DNA of 64,000 nt. It comes from Volvox africanus. Taxonomy: Eukaryota; Chlorophyta; Chlorophyceae; Chlamydomonadales; Volvocaceae. The position numbers and the translations under genes are program-made. The DNA lies in the NCBI GenBank assembly GCA_030268105.1, contig BSDZ01000020.1, forward strand, positions 1,380,001 to 1,444,000, in the 5' to 3' direction. The notes below the pieces were generated by a model. That model did not search any database, was not told the origin of the DNA, and worked only from the letters and a program-made list of their open reading frames with translations. This document shows positions 26,739 through 39,529 of this stretch, one piece after another. Numbering within the stretch: position 1 is the first letter of the stretch; the number at the start of each line of letters is the position of its first letter.

Positions 26739-27762
26739 ATAGACCACGGCGGAGTTTGGCTTGCGGCTGGAAAAGTGTCATGTTGGGCCTATTCGAATAC
26801 CTGGGCCTTGGGTGTACAGGGCCTTATGGGGTTATGCTCCCCAGCAGCATGTAGTGCGGCGCTGATTGGAGTGCGGCACTCAGTACGGTCTGCCGCGACA
26901 TAAGGCCCGTACACATCAAACTGGCACACCATGTTGAGAATAAACACACATAAACACACACATTTGCATAATGTGTGGTAAAGATGAAAGAATACCGGGT
27001 CTTAACGCCCTCCGTGTCGACCCCGGCCCACCAGTCACCACCGAATGTGTTTGTTTTATTATGCTAGTCGTACGACATACGGTAGGTAGGGTGTACGGCT
27101 ATTGGCATGCTACCTGAATGAGAGGGGGAGTACTTTGATTGCGAGGGCTTTACTTGGGTAGCGCGTTTACCGGTTGAAGCTGGTCAGTAGGTGGCAATGT
27201 CGTTTGTAAAGTGTTTGTAAGGCCCGCCGGCAATCGTGAAGGAATGGCGGAGGCTTAGGGGAAAACCTGGCTTGTGGGTCTAATGTACGGCCAAATGGTA
27301 TATTTGCTCGAGTTGGTCAGATTCGTCATTTGGATATGTCTCATCCTGAGCTGCATCTGCATCTGCATCTGAGAAAGCGATGTGTCTTTCTTCTTCTTCT
27401 GTGAAAGGACACGGGAGATGCTTGCCAGCTCAGAGGTCATTGTCGTACTGCCTGTACGACTGCGTGGTTGGTTGAGGACGGGTGGAGCCATCTAGCATTC
27501 ACGTGTATGTGCCGGTGGATAACTGCTTTCGTGTAAAGCTCCATTGTTTCCATCTGTGCGTGCATGTATGTGTGTATATGTGTATGGCTGGGTATTAAAA
27601 CCCAGGGGGGACCCGCTTCCCTCCAAAGGAGGGCGGAGCCCCCCGCCAGGCCGCGGCCGCCGTCACGCTCTCTACGACCCATAGCTCCCCTCGCTTCTCA
27701 CTTCTCCTTGTTCAGACCCTACCCCGGCGGCGCCGTACAGGTTAGACCCCGTAGGCAGTGCC

Positions 27763-30700
27763 CTAGAGAGTAGGTCCCATCAGCGGTACCGTACTACCAT
27801 TGCTGCTGCTGCCATCCTTGTTCCCCCGATCTCCCGCAGTCCACAAAAGCCTATCCCGAGTAGCTTGATCCCCCTTTTCCCTCCTAAAGCCCGCTCCGGG
27901 GTATGACACCACCCCCGGCTCCTCCTGCTGCTGCTGTCTCCATGACGTGGTCTCAAAGACGTCCTTCGCTCCGAAACCGTGCGAATGAGGAAGGCCATTT
28001 GCGGCCAGTACCGCAGCCCCTTCCGCAACCGCCACCGCCTCCGTCGCACCCTCCCCGGACCCTTCTCCCCTCCTCCCTTGACTTTTGGAATCCACAATAG
28101 TAGTCGCAGTCACCACCCCGCCTGGAGCGTCTATCGTCCCACCATCAAACCCGACTGGCGACCGCGTCGCAGCCGTTGCGGCAACAGTGGCAGCTGCATC
28201 GCCATCAGACAACAGTGGCGATGGCGACGCGGCGGCAGCGGAGCCGGCATGCACACGGTGGCCAGGATAGCAGCCCCCTGGCGCATACGGTCGTAGTCGT
28301 ACAGGTCCGCACAGCAGTACGGGATACGTTCTCAGCAACAGACCCATGGGACTCCGAGCGCCAGGGAGACAGGGCGGGTTGCGGCGCAGGAAACCGAGAT
28401 CGTTGCTGATGCAGTCTTTGGTGGTTAGGTCTGCAGTTGGGGTGTGTGGGTTTGGGTGTGGGAGATGCGCCGGGGGAAGGGGAGAAAGAGGGGCAGGGTG
28501 AAAAGGCGGGGCTAAACTCACCGAGCGCCAGAAGGACACAGTGTCCAGTTCCGAACCCCAGCATAAGAATGTGGAAAAACATTAATAGGCCGACCAGAAG
28601 CAGCAGATACGTCTCCACTTGGCTCCAGGAGGGGGAACTGAACACATGCAGGGGGGGAGGAATCGTGTTTTAGCGGGGACGAGATCGATTACCCTAAACC
28701 CAGCGCTGATCCAACTGACCGATGGCGGCCCACCCCGCTATTGCCGTACTCGCCTCGGAAATCCTTCTCGCCTCAGCCGCCACACGCAGCCCCCCAGTCC
28801 GAGTCCGCCGGCCACCTGCACCGCGGAGGTGAGGGGGGTGCACAAGCAGGGGAGGTGAGGGGGGGGCACAAGCAGGGGAGGTGAGGGGGGGGACACAAGC
28901 AGGGGAGGTGAGGGGGGGGCACAAGCAGGGGAGGTGAGGGGGGTGCACAAGCAGGGGAGGTGAGGGGGGGTGCACAAGCAGGGGAGGTGAGGGGGGGGGG
29001 CATAAGAGATGGGCACAAGCAGTGGAGGAACATGGGTCCGAATCTGTATGTGTGTGAGGGAGAGAGGAAGGAGAAGAGCCTGTGTATGTGTGCGTGTAGA
29101 GAGAGTTGGAGGGGGAGGGGCAGGGGGAGGGGCAGGAGGAGGGGCAGGGGAAGGGGAGAGGGAAGGGGAAGAGGGTCAGTTGCAGCAAAGCCGAACCAGC
29201 TTCATTACTGTCAGAACACCCATAAACACAAATACTCTTGAAGCTTTCGACAAGTAAGATTTCAAGCGCCCATAGAACTAAGGGTGACCCATGGGTCATA
29301 CGAAAACGGTTTTTCCATGCTGATTTGGATGATGATTGTGACACATCCACATGTTAACTCAGCTGTGCTGTCAACCCGCACCTGCGCCAGCACCATGAAG
29401 CCGGCGAAGAAGCGGTGGTTGAGGCGGGCGATGCAGTTGCCCATCACTCCACAATGGTGGTCGAAATGATCCTGGCGGTGCCCGGCGACGGAGGGGCGTC
29501 GAGTACACATATCGCCATACATACCGCACCGTTAACATCTATCTTCCTTTTAAGGATGTCTTAGATTCGTTCCGTATGTATTCGTACATTCCGTACATAA
29601 AAATGCATGTACTTTCAGCGACAGAGGCCATAGTGGAAGATAGAAACTGCTCTAGCTGAACTAACATGGTGTGTGAAGTGTGTGTGTGTGTGTGTGTGTT
29701 TGTGTGATTTATGTGTGTTTGGGCTCTAAGGAAGAATGGAACAAGCGTATCTTGGACAACGGACACCCCGTTGTGCGTAGAACCCCACACGGGGTTGGGG
29801 GAGGGAAGAGGGGAAGAGGGGAAGAGGGGAAGAGGGGAAGAGGGGAAGAGGGGAAGAGGGGTCCTTGTATAGAGTCGCATAGGGAGGGGGGACAAACAGC
29901 ATACACCGGGATGGGGGCTGTGCGGAGTAATTGCCAGTGCAACAAGGACTCTCCCCCTTTCAGGCGAAGAGGAGAGATGGGATAGCATTGGATACTTAAA
30001 GAAACGCTTCAGTGGCAGCTGCGTCATGTATGATGATGATATACCGGGGGAAAAGGGGTCCGCTGGGGAAGTGATGTCATTAAAATCTGCACCGCCGAGT
30101 CCGGGAGGGGGGTAAGGGGAAGGGGGAGGGGGGTAACCCCACCCACCATGCAAAATCCGCACACGCTGCAATGATGCGCCCTCTCTGGCCGCCAAATGTG
30201 ACAAGTAATGCAGTACTTGTGGACGATCATGGAGGCTGCCAACGCCTGACTTAGCGGCAGCGCCGCCGGCACCGCTGCCGTTGCCACCGCTGGTGCCGGC
30301 GCTGCCGGTTGGCAAACGACCTCGTCGAGCTCTTGTGACTCTTGCACTCTTTTCCGTACATTACGTAATTGGCCTTGCATCAAATGATGTTGCTCTTGTC
30401 CTCGCGGTGATGATGGTTGTGGTTGTGGTGGTTGTGGTGGTTGCAGAAGGCGCTGTTGTTCTTCGGCCCACTCTCGCGCGGTCAAAGATCGTACCCACGT
30501 GCCATTTAATGCCTTGGTGTACCTGTGTGTATGTGTTCGTACAGTTGTAATTCGGGGGAAAGGCGGGGCTAAACAAAGGGTTATTGAGAGAAGTCGATCG
30601 CGGCTACCTAGCTGCACAGCGCAGGACCTCTCCTTACGGGCGATGGGAACATGCGGGCACCGGGCCAAAGGAGGCTAAGAGAGTGTGTGTGTGCGTGTGT

Positions 30701-31325
30701 GTGAGAGAGAGAGAGAGAAGAAGAAGAAGAGAGTTATAATTAGAAAAAAGCCATGACAACCTGCCTTCCTGCCATACACCCACCTTCCGCTGTACGGCAC
30801 GGCGTCAGTATCTCCTCTCTCCAGTGCCGCTATTAGCGGATCTGGAAAGTGGGAGCGGAGGAAGGAGTCCGTGCGGGACGGTCAATACTCACTTGCCCAA
30901 TACTGCACAGATGGAGTGTACGGCACTGCATCGTACGTCACGAGACCGGTAGGCCACCATTGTTCCGCTAGAGATGTACGACGGCGTCAGACAACTTTAG
31001 CGCTGCCAATATGGATTCCGGTACATTTCTGTTTGTCCGGGTCCTAAGGATGGTTGTTTTCCAACCAACTTTGTTTCCAAGTCGTTTAAGGCCTTATCCT
31101 CCCGCACACTTGCTCGTACGCCTACACGAGGGGAATAGCTGCGCCGAGGCAGCATCCCGCTGTGCAGCTAGATATGAAGCACACACACACACACACACAC
31201 CCTGGTCCCTCTTCGGCGGGATGATCCCCGGGTCAACGAGGTGGGTCGTCCAGACGAGCGCCAGAGAAGACCCTAGGAGCGCCGCGATCAGGGCCTGGTA
31301 CCATCCGGGCAGACCGCGGACGCTG
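27763..31325 (-). CDS. DHHC-type protein S-acyltransferase (5' end not found)
   Basis: Exons in transcription order: about 31322-31201, 30841-30784, 30522-30147, 29471-29382, 28815-28750, 28637-28522, 28430-27763; about 500 residues. The enzyme attaches palmitate to cysteines of membrane-associated proteins. The first exon has a membrane helix (WYQALIAALLGSSLALVW) followed by the family signature DPGIIP. The cysteine-rich domain is split by an intron at CSVCGFCM / DHFDHHCGVMGNC, so the active DHHC motif is intact. Two more helices follow (AGGLGLGGCVW; YLLLLVGLLMFFHILML) and then LTTKD, which corresponds to the family TTxE motif. The tail of about 200 residues is Ala/Gly-rich. A linker of about 80 residues rich in Pro-Gln precedes the cysteine domain. 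The exon pair 28750/28637 only stays in phase if the donor is a GC (AG|GCGAGT, four bases into the 28750 exon end); otherwise this junction is unresolved. The first membrane helix and start codon should lie upstream of 31325. Confidence 0.9.
28826..29002. repeat. G-rich minisatellite in DHHC gene intron
   Basis: Six to seven copies of a roughly 24-26 bp unit containing CACAAGCAGGGGAGGTGAGG and a G run of variable length; G-quadruplex potential on the plus strand. Confidence 0.92.
29803..29861. repeat. (GGGGAAGA)n octanucleotide repeat in DHHC gene intron
   Basis: Seven or so tandem copies of an 8-bp purine unit. Confidence 0.92.
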
Positions 31326-31328
31326 CTT

Positions 31329-31382
31329 GGGGGAGGAGGGAGGGAGGGAGGGAGGGAGGGAGGGAGGGAGGGAGGGAGGGAG
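31329..31382. repeat. (GGGA)n repeat next to DHHC exon
   Basis: On the minus strand this is a (CCCT)n run immediately before the acceptor of the exon ending 31201, so it doubles as a polypyrimidine tract. Confidence 0.9.
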
Positions 31383-32150
31383 TCTCAGAAAGGCGCGCTC
31401 AAAAATACAACTACGCCCCATAAGTAGAGTAGGGAGAAGCGGATTCCGGTTTCATGCAAGCAGGCATTAAATTGAGAGCTAACGTAGGTAGGAGAACAGT
31501 TGCACACATACCCGCAGCCAAATATAGCTCCAGCCACAATCAAGTAATGCAACGTCAGGGCTGAAATAGGGAGATTAAGGACAGGTCACGTGCCAGAGAC
31601 AAAGAAACGCGGGTAGCCATGTGAAGTGACCACCATGTGTTAACCTTACCACAAGGACCCAATAAGCGATATGGAAAGTCAGACATTTCTGAGTATGTTT
31701 ACAACGCAGATATTGAGCTGGTAGAAAGGTAGTTTTAGATGAAATACTAAACACTTTTCACATCAGCTCTACTGAAAATGGGATTGTCGTCCCACCGGAA
31801 TCTTGTTAAACATTTTACTTGAATCCAATTTATAAAAAGAAGCATTTGCCACAAATATCTCCTACAAGGCACATTGCCCCATCTTAACATTCAGATAGAA
31901 TGATGAATACAAAAGCTTTTGACAAGCTTGTGTGAACAGAGCAGTTGTGCTATGGTATGAATTGTGAACTCGTACGCCCGGTACGAGTAGGAAGCTTGAG
32001 TGCTTGACTTCCCTCCTTTGTCGTGATTACTGGTGCATAACTGTTGTACCAACGACTTTTGATACGTTAATACCTTTTTCCCTTAGGTCGATCAATGTTT
32101 GGATGATTCTGGGATGATTTTCCAACAAAAAATGTGCCTATATAGTCAAG

Positions 32151-32430
32151 TTAGCAACGCACAAGAAAACTTGGCCCTTTACTCATGCCTCGACGCACGC
32201 GCACTAGTGGAATGACTGCTGGTCGCAATTCATAGATCAACACCAGCAGCGGTCTTCCCAGCCCCGTTACGTGGCTACCGTGGCCGGCCCCATCGGTACG
32301 ATCCATTGCGTAGACAATCACACAATTCAATAAATCATAATACATGGACTCATCCCACAACGCCAACTGGCCCTCCGTCCAATTCCTAGTTCTGGGCCTG
32401 ATGCAGCTCCCGCGGTGTCACCCTGGCAAT
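32151..32430 (-). CDS. Candidate exon of unknown gene
   Basis: Open for about 80 codons, stop at 32151, containing NWTEGQLALWDESMYYDLL and a hydrophobic patch GRPLLVLIYELRPAVIPLV. It could be a terminal exon or a fragment; no start, no family match, and it is not in an obvious frame with the DHHC gene downstream. Confidence 0.25.
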
Positions 32431-33741
32431 TGGTTCGTGAGCGGCGCTGCAATAATCCTCTATCTCGAGTGTACGTGGGTACGTGAACATCCCGGGTAAG
32501 ATAACACAAGTTCGTCCGATAGAGCCTCCGGGCCGGGGCTGCTTCGATTGCATGCCTTTCTAACCGAATCAGTGCTCCAGAACCAAGGTCCTAGATGTTC
32601 AAAAGGTTTATCCCCGGCAAATATATTTAACAAGAAACCTTTTTATTAGCTGAGCTGAGTGTGCTTTACAAGTAAAGCAAAGGAGGACGAGCACAGTAAT
32701 CGGACGCCCATGAGTTAAATGGCTGATGCCTCACAGTTTGGAGGTTGTGAGTACGGTCACAGTTACAAGGGAGATAACCCGCAATCCTTGTGCAACTGCA
32801 CGGTCGCATAAGTCAGCACTCCCCGAGACAAATTGACCCATTTCCATTCTCCCCGCCCGCGGGAGGCCGCAACATCTGTAGTGAGCTCGGCAGAGCGGAG
32901 GCAGTGAACGCCTGAACGCCACTGCTCTACTGCACCCCAGCAACATCACCAAGATACAGATTAAGCTGATGCACCACCGCAACACGGGGTCTCTCAAAAC
33001 ACCCCAAACAGACACACACACACACACATGCACACGCAAACTCACACGCGCGCATTCACATGCAAACACATAAACAGCAAGCATATGCAGACACATACGC
33101 CTCTGGCCCCTACAACCATGTTGCTTGTGGTGGAGGTATGCCCGTGCCGAAATTTATACCGTACACACAGGCCTACCTTACTGCGTGCTCCCCTCCCCTT
33201 ACTACGAGGTGGGGCTTTCCAACCGACAACCAAAGACCAACCGACCGAATTTGGGTAGTAGATCTGGCGCAACAAGCCATTATACCTCTCCACATGAAAC
33301 GGAATAACGCTACAGCTGAATGCACATGGGGCGTAATGTTTAAATCGCCGTTTGTACGACGAGGGTGAGGGAAGGGTGGGAGGAGACTGACGAGGTCGAG
33401 GGGGAGAAACGGCAAGGCGCATACACACATACACATCACACTGGCACCACCCAGCTCCCGGCCTCGCAAAGCTAAAATACCCCATGAACGTTTGCGTGTG
33501 CGTGTTCATATGTTACATGGTCGAGCGCCGTCCCCTGTCCCCTGTGTCCACCCGACACACTAGTTGGTGAGGGCAAAGGGGGGACGGGGGCCTCGAGTGC
33601 CCGAACCTATAATGCATTCCGATTATTACTGGTACATACGGCACAGGGGCCTCGGGAATGGCGCGCTGGGATGGCACCCTCCTTTACGAACTCCGAAACC
33701 AAATATAACGATATTTCCCTCTGCATGCAGCTTGCTTCTAC

Positions 33742-33746
33742 TTACA
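33742..33746 (-). terminator. TGTAA poly(A) signal of mTERF gene
   Basis: TTACA on the plus strand, about 250 bases past the mTERF stop at 33998. Confidence 0.5.
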
Positions 33747-33997
33747 TAATGATAAGCACTAATTCAGGTGATGTAGCAAGCGCCATACATAACATGTTCA
33801 GAATACAAAAAACAACTTGTGGTGTCATTTAACACCCAAGAGTCCTCGGGGACCTCAACTCAGACCCCCAGCTTGGGTGAGCACCTGCCCCACCACCGCG
33901 CTGTGCTGCCGGTCAATGGACGCCCGCCTCCATGCTACCCTGCTTCGTAGCCCATACATCGCGGGTTTCCTACGCGGTCAGCCTCTCATCGCGCACT

Positions 33998-35682
33998 TCA
34001 CTGCGCGCGCCCCATGCCGCGGCCCCCTCCGCTGCCGCCACCGGTACCCGGGGGCGATCCGCCCGAGGAAGATGAGCCCCGGTTGGGGGTTGCAGCCGAA
34101 TAGCCCTTCAAGTGCACCCTGCGGATTGCGAGGACGAGGAAAGGAGGACTTCAGAGGGGGCTCGGAGGGGGGATAAAACAAACGATACAAATGAACTGCA
34201 ATATATACTAGTATTAAGTAAACATGTTATCATTTATTAATTATCGAGTCAGCTTTCTGATCTTCTGATGGCGAAAACCTCTCGTGATGGCGGATTGATG
34301 ATGTGGGTCGGGTATTGATTACACACATACACACTCTCTTTGAATCACCGTCGGTCAACCCAGTTCCTGTCCCAGTCCCTGTCGCTGTCGATTTCCAGAA
34401 CAAGCACACATATGTGTTACACATGCACACTCAGGGCATACATAAACACACACAGCAGATCCACGCATGTCAATACAGCCCCCATTCGACCCTCACGGTT
34501 AGTCCTCATTTCTTCAGTATCAGCATTCGGTATTCGTTTTATTCGACTTCCCTCCACACCCACGCACACTCCCACCTGTAGTCCAGCGGGTAGGATCGCA
34601 GAAGGCGGTGCATCTGCGACCTCGGCACCCCGCAGCGCCGAAGAAAGGAGATGACGGTCTCGATGCCGGGACCCAGCACCAGCGGGCGGGACAGCACCAG
34701 CTCGGGGAGGGTCTCGGGCGAGAAACCGAGACTGGCGAGATACGCCACCTGGGGGCGCAGCTGACCCTGGCGGGGGTGTTGGGAGATCGGAGCGGGGTGG
34801 AAAGCAAGTGGAAAAGTGTCATGAGAAACTATCACCTGATAGCCCGAGTGGTGCCGTGAGCGGTGTCGTAAGCGGTTTCGTGAAGGGTGTGCTTATAACC
34901 GAAACAGCGCAATTACCTTCACGTTCATGCCCAAGATTGAGGGAAAGCGGGTAATCAGTGCTCGGACGTCCGAAGGCCCCAGACCCACATCACGGCGCAG
35001 GAACTCGACAACTGGCTGCGCGTGGTGGTCGAGAGACAGTTGGAAGGCCTGCGTGGAGGCGATCGGAGGTGACAGCTGGTGATTAAAGGTTTGCGAAACG
35101 TTTAGTAGATAGTGGTAGGGAGATACGAGGAGACGAGGAGTACATCAAGGTATGAGGGTCGGGCTGCGAGCGCGTCAAAAGAATGAACGGAAATGCAAAG
35201 CGGTAATATTTTTTGCTGGCTGACAGGTGAGGGCTTGATGTTCATGAATAGGGGCGGCGGATCGTTTGGAGAAAAGCAAACAACGAAAAGGCCGAGAAGT
35301 TAACGGAGCTGCAGCGCACCTGGGGAAATGCTATGAGCACCTTGCCGATATCACTTCCAGTAAGCCCCAAATTCAATAGAAGATCTATGATATCATGCAG
35401 ACGATCCGTAGTGTAATTTAGAAGCGCAGGCTCCAGTCGACTTGCTCTAGTCAAGTCATCAGCGGAGACTCCGACACTGAGAAACGCGCGACGCACAGGC
35501 TGCACCTCAAGAGAGTCAATCTCTTTATTTGCATTGCATATTGTGCGCATTTTCCCACGTTCCGTGCGAGTTGCTGGGCCATGCCGGGATGAATGAAGGC
35601 ACGCAAGTCGATACGGCAGAAGAGCGAGACTATTGGCGGAAGTGACACGATAACGGGCTGACCGAAGGCGCAGATGATGCAT
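33998..35682 (-). CDS. mTERF-family organelle gene-expression protein
   Basis: Exons 35682-35320, 35048-34917, 34766-34576 and 34118-33998; 268 residues, all phases consistent. mTERF proteins are alpha-helical solenoids that bind nucleic acid in mitochondria or chloroplasts and act in transcription, splicing or ribosome assembly. Repeats of the mTERF pattern are visible: LLLNLGLTGSDIGKVLIAFPQ is split as about 20 residues, then FLRRDVGLGPSDVRALITRFP, then YLASLGFSPETLPELVLSRP, then FLRRCGVPRSQMHRLLRSYP. The N terminus from the ATG at 35682 is Arg/Ser/His-rich with no acidic residue in about 35 positions, typical of an organelle targeting peptide. The C-terminal exon encodes a Gly/Ser-rich tail and was chosen for its strong pyrimidine tract and matching phase; an alternative last exon at about 33982-33860 is also in phase. 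Only four repeats are present, fewer than in most family members. Confidence 0.82.
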
Positions 35683-36255
35683 TATAGCCTGGAACTCTGA
35701 TAGGGACTGTCTAGGGTTCCTCCGGAACGCCACAACAATTATATGATGAACACAGTCGTTGTTATTGACCGTTGTAAAGTCGACAACAAATAATAGTGGT
35801 TGTGAAGGAGAATGCGTCTTGTGAATGGATATGTTTTGATTGAGGGGAGACGGGACGAATGTTTATACTACGTTTGAACAAGGTTTACTTTGGCATAACC
35901 AGTTGTACAATTATTAACATAAACATAATTAAATGAAGTGATCGATCTGCAGTATTCAACAGCAGCACCTGTCGTATACCGGAATGGAACCGTCGTTCAA
36001 CGTTCGCTATTTGGGACTACAGCTCCAACTTTATCACACCGGTTCCCCATGTAAATAATATTGCAAGACATCTAACTGTATGCTACTATGCTGTCAATCT
36101 TCTGCTGCATTGATGTTACCCTGTCGCCGTCGAGGTCAGGCGAGGACACTACTCGGGTCTTCGTCTAAAATACCAGCGTTAATTAACTACCTGCTTCTTG
36201 CTTCATGTTTTTACCTACTGCTCTGTTCCATATCGTGGGCTCCCGACCGAGCGTG

Positions 36256-36260
36256 TTACA
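36256..36260 (-). terminator. TGTAA signal inside palindrome TTACATGTAA
   Basis: Lies about 240 bases downstream of the candidate exon stop at 36497; the palindrome gives TGTAA on both strands. Confidence 0.35.
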
Positions 36261-36496
36261 TGTAAGGTCTTTTGATGGTCAAGCGTTACCACAGAGAGCA
36301 TAAATTGTGCAAATGAGAAATATCGACAGCCGGCTTGCCAAGTCTCCCACCGTTGAAGGCCACGCTTCGCTCTGCGTACGGCACAAATGCTTGCTTGGAT
36401 CCATGGATGTGCACTGCATATATGTCAAGTTGAGCTTTAAGAATTTATTATAAGGCTAAATGCTCTGACTCTGATTTTATACTTATGGCTCGCAAT

Positions 36497-36636
36497 TCAC
36501 CTCCCAACGCTGCCAATACTTCCCGTGGCTTGCTGCTGGGACATATCAAACCCCATTTCTTCCCGCCGCGCATTCCGCTTATCTGGGTTTACGTATGCTT
36601 CCATAATCTTCCCCGCATTCCCAAGTTTCACCTGCT
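36497..36636 (-). CDS. Candidate last exon of an unrecognised gene
   Basis: About 46 codons ending at a TGA, reading like ordinary soluble protein (LGNAGKIMEAYVNPDKRN, REEMGFDMSQQQATG). Upstream coding-like pieces on the same strand near 36757-36715 and 37230-37060 (SAICCIVTSDLMEAFGAIP) may be earlier exons, but I could not join them with consistent phases. The plus-strand 80-codon open frame at 36485-36727 is most likely its shadow. Confidence 0.3.
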
Positions 36637-37273
36637 CTGTATCAATTTGTATCACATTTTAAGAGCCGTCCATAGGAAAGTGGTACACGGTATAGGTGCA
36701 TCTCAGAACGTTACAGAGGAGATTTGAGGAGCTGTTGTAGTAGCCTGGAAGATCAAAGTAGGCAAGAGCCAAACGATCTCAAACAAATGAACAGACAGTC
36801 AGATAGGATGCGGCAATCCAACTGTACTCAGTGGCAGTTACGAACTGAACGCAGACCTGTTGATACGTCGTGTTGAGAACGCACCTCCGACTCGTAGACC
36901 TGGTGTACGACAGGTCAGATGTCGAGGCCTCCGAAACACCTCAATTGTGGTAGGGGTTCAGGTGCAGCAACCCAAATCACTCGGAACCGCCACCAGTGGG
37001 ACCCCTAGGCCCTCACCCCCACTCTGCCCTTCACCTAGTGATGCCGCCCTCCATCCCCCTCAATACAACATACAAAGCGAGCAGGCCTGGAGAGATGGGA
37101 TCGCGCCAAACGCCTCCATCAGGTCGGAGGTCACGATGCAACATATCGCGCTACCGGAAGTGAGCACAGCGTGGTGCGGCCACCAAGGCCATCCCCGCGG
37201 CATCAGGCGCCAACCCCGACACACGCACGGACATACTCACGTGTACAGCCGAGCGGGAGAACCGGGAGAACCG

Positions 37274-37278
37274 TTACA
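37274..37278 (-). terminator. TGTAA poly(A) signal of rhodanese gene
   Basis: TTACA on the plus strand, about 250 bases beyond the stop at 37527. Confidence 0.5.
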
Positions 37279-37526
37279 GTAGATGTCACGCAGCATGCCA
37301 ACGTACAACACTTCCTACCCGGTGCGCAGGTAGACCACACGGGACGAGATTCATCTTTCGCGAAGCAGACAGACAGACAGACGGTGCGTTGAGACGGCGC
37401 GGTCATACATCGGGTATTATTGAAATCGCGTCAAAGAGTCTGCGACATGTACAGCTGACATCGAGAGCTAAAACACTTCGCATCTTCACTTGTCCAACCG
37501 CCGAACGTACGGAGGTTTTTACTGTA

Positions 37527-39529
37527 TCAGTAGACCGGCAACGACCAACGGTCGGCCTTGTCCACCTTGTCGAAGCCCGCTCCAGATGCATGGATGCCAC
37601 ACGAGTCGCCCATTGACAGTTGGTCGTATCCGTCGTACCGCTCCTGGTACTCCCCGTAGTTGCGGCGGTTTAGCTTGTTGTCGAAGATCCGAAACCAGGC
37701 GTTGTAACCGCCACGGACAAAGGTGAGGTTGGTGTACCCGGCCTCCTCCAGGGCCTCGAGAGCGTCGATGGAGTAGGCCTTGCCGTTGGAGCACCCCACC
37801 ATCAGCTTCACGTCCTTCTTGGGGAAGCGCTTCTCAACCTGGATGGGGCACGGGTTTGGGGATGAATGGGACGTTGTGGTACAAGTGAAAAAAGACGAAC
37901 GGAAAGAAAAGGTCCCAGTCAAATGGAGGAACTACTCGACTACTCCTTCGGTTTTGGACAATAGCTACTTGAATTGAATTCTTTTTACAAAATCCCATAT
38001 TGCCATATGGGACTTTATAGTTGATTTGGGTTAGAATGCTTTGACACGTTTGGCAAACCACGAATGAACTGTTACCCCAGATTGTGATTGTGAACGCGAC
38101 CGGCCACACAGCCACACAGCGAGTCGTGGGCGCAGCCACTGCCGCCGCCAGCTCGGGCGCACAGTGGAGGATATTGGAGTCTGCTGCAGATGCGGTGTAA
38201 CGATCACTCTGAACATCTGATCGCCATATCTGAGACATCGATGGGTCTTCCCGTCGTCGCCCCCATCATTCCTCCCCGTAGCCCTTCGTGGTGTGTTTGT
38301 GTGTTTGTGTGTGTTTCGCTCGCTCTTACCCCGGTGGAGGGTGGAGGGCGGAGTCACAGCATAGAAACGGCATCGACGAATAGGTAGAGCAGGAGAGCCC
38401 ACCCCGAGTACAAGGACGAGCGACCAACATCATTAAAAGTCACGCCACCATTTTACCAAGCTGTCATAGCACTTCGGGCATCGCCTGACAGCGTAAAACA
38501 TTCACGAGTCTATTGCGGAGTGGCGCACTGTGGTTGGTTGATCTTATGGTTCGCTATAACCCTGTGTAGCAGTAGTAGAAGTGGTGGTAGAAGTGGTAGT
38601 AGTTTGCACAACCTTCCTGTTTGTAAGTGAACCAGTTACCCACTCGAACCCCACCACCACCACTTCGTAGTGCGTCCGTTGATGCGGGATGAAGCGATTA
38701 CGTTGGAGGTAAGGATAGTATACACGAAGCAAGCCACGTAATCCAGAATTCCCAGTCCTAAAACTCACCATCTTAATGAAGTCGGGGTTGGGCGTCTTCT
38801 TCATCACACGGTCCTTCGTCTCCGGGTCGTACACCCGCTTCAGGTGCACGAAGGGGATGTTGACGCTGCCCTTCACCTTGCCCACCTCGTCGTTCTCCAG
38901 CTCTGATCGCACGTCCAACCAGGTGTAGCCGCCGCTAGAAAATAGGCACTGATATTGGAAGGGGTGCAGAGACGCAGCGATATGGGTCGCGTCGGATCAC
39001 GTCACGTCGGTCCAGGTGGCGGGTTAGGATGGCGGGTGAGTCCGTTCGGTGCGGTTGTGGTCCCGAATCTGGACAGCGACTCACATAGGCAGAGGAATAT
39101 GAAAGTAATAATGTATCTTGAAAGAAATTACAAGACGTCTATCAGAAATGGCGAGTGATCTTGGTGCTTAGAGGTCGAATGCCAAATAAGCCCTTCCTAA
39201 CATCCCCGTGCCTTGCAACGCAACTCACTCGGGCCTCCTCGACAGTCGCAATACCCTTCTCAGGAAACTGCTCGAGAGTCTCCTTAATGAAATCCGGGTC
39301 CGGCCTGCAGCAAGCATAGGTTTCGATTGCTTATCTATTTGCTGGCCCAAGGCGGTAAGGCCTTCGCAGATCCACAATTGTTAAAGATTTCTCACCATTG
39401 CTTGACAGCAGACACCGTCACCATGCGTTGACGGCCCTGGCACACAGGTGCACGTACTGGCACCGGCGTAAACACTGGCCGGCTAGGCTTGCACGTCCGC
39501 AGAGAACCAGAGGCACGTAGAGTCTGCAT
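37527..39529 (-). CDS. Plastid-type rhodanese-domain protein
   Basis: Exons 39529-39396, 39304-39229, 38948-38769 and 37838-37527; 233 residues, phases consistent. The N terminus (MQTLRASGSLRTCKPSRPVF) is basic and Ser/Thr-rich with no acidic residues, typical of a chloroplast transit peptide. The rhodanese fold follows: YTWLDVRSELEND, GSVNIPFVHLKR, then the active-site loop VGCSNGKAY with the catalytic Cys present, and FVRGGYNAWFRIFD. Rhodaneses transfer sulfane sulfur or act as thiol/sulfide sensors; in algae and plants many single-domain plastid members have no known substrate. The C-terminal 45 residues (RNYGEYQERYDGYDQLSMG) lie beyond the domain. The 930-bp third intron contains open frames without domain content, left out. 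Confidence 0.95.

Larger units (their letters stand above)
25678..27762. other. Intergenic region between convergent kinase and DHHC genes
   Basis: An open frame at 25997-26293 (+), 98 codons, has TGTAA right after its stop but no recognisable motif; it may be 3' UTR sequence. A (GATGGT)n tract lies at 26583-26634 and telomere-like motifs at 26691-26738. Nothing else is supported. Confidence 0.5.
31383..33997. other. Region with weak coding signals only
   Basis: Must hold the missing 5' exon(s) of the DHHC gene. Weak candidates on the minus strand: 32430-32151 (see separate entry) and 33370-33205, which ends at a plausible donor AAG|GTAGGC; the latter stretch is also open on the plus strand, so its direction is undecided. 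CA repeats sit at 33013-33030 and 31181-31200. No recognisable domain. Confidence 0.4.

Noticed and set aside
28694..29350. 218-codon minus-strand open frame with Pro-Leu-Leu-Val repeats
   Set aside because: Created by the G-rich minisatellite in the DHHC intron; only 28815-28750 within it is a plausible exon, in another frame.
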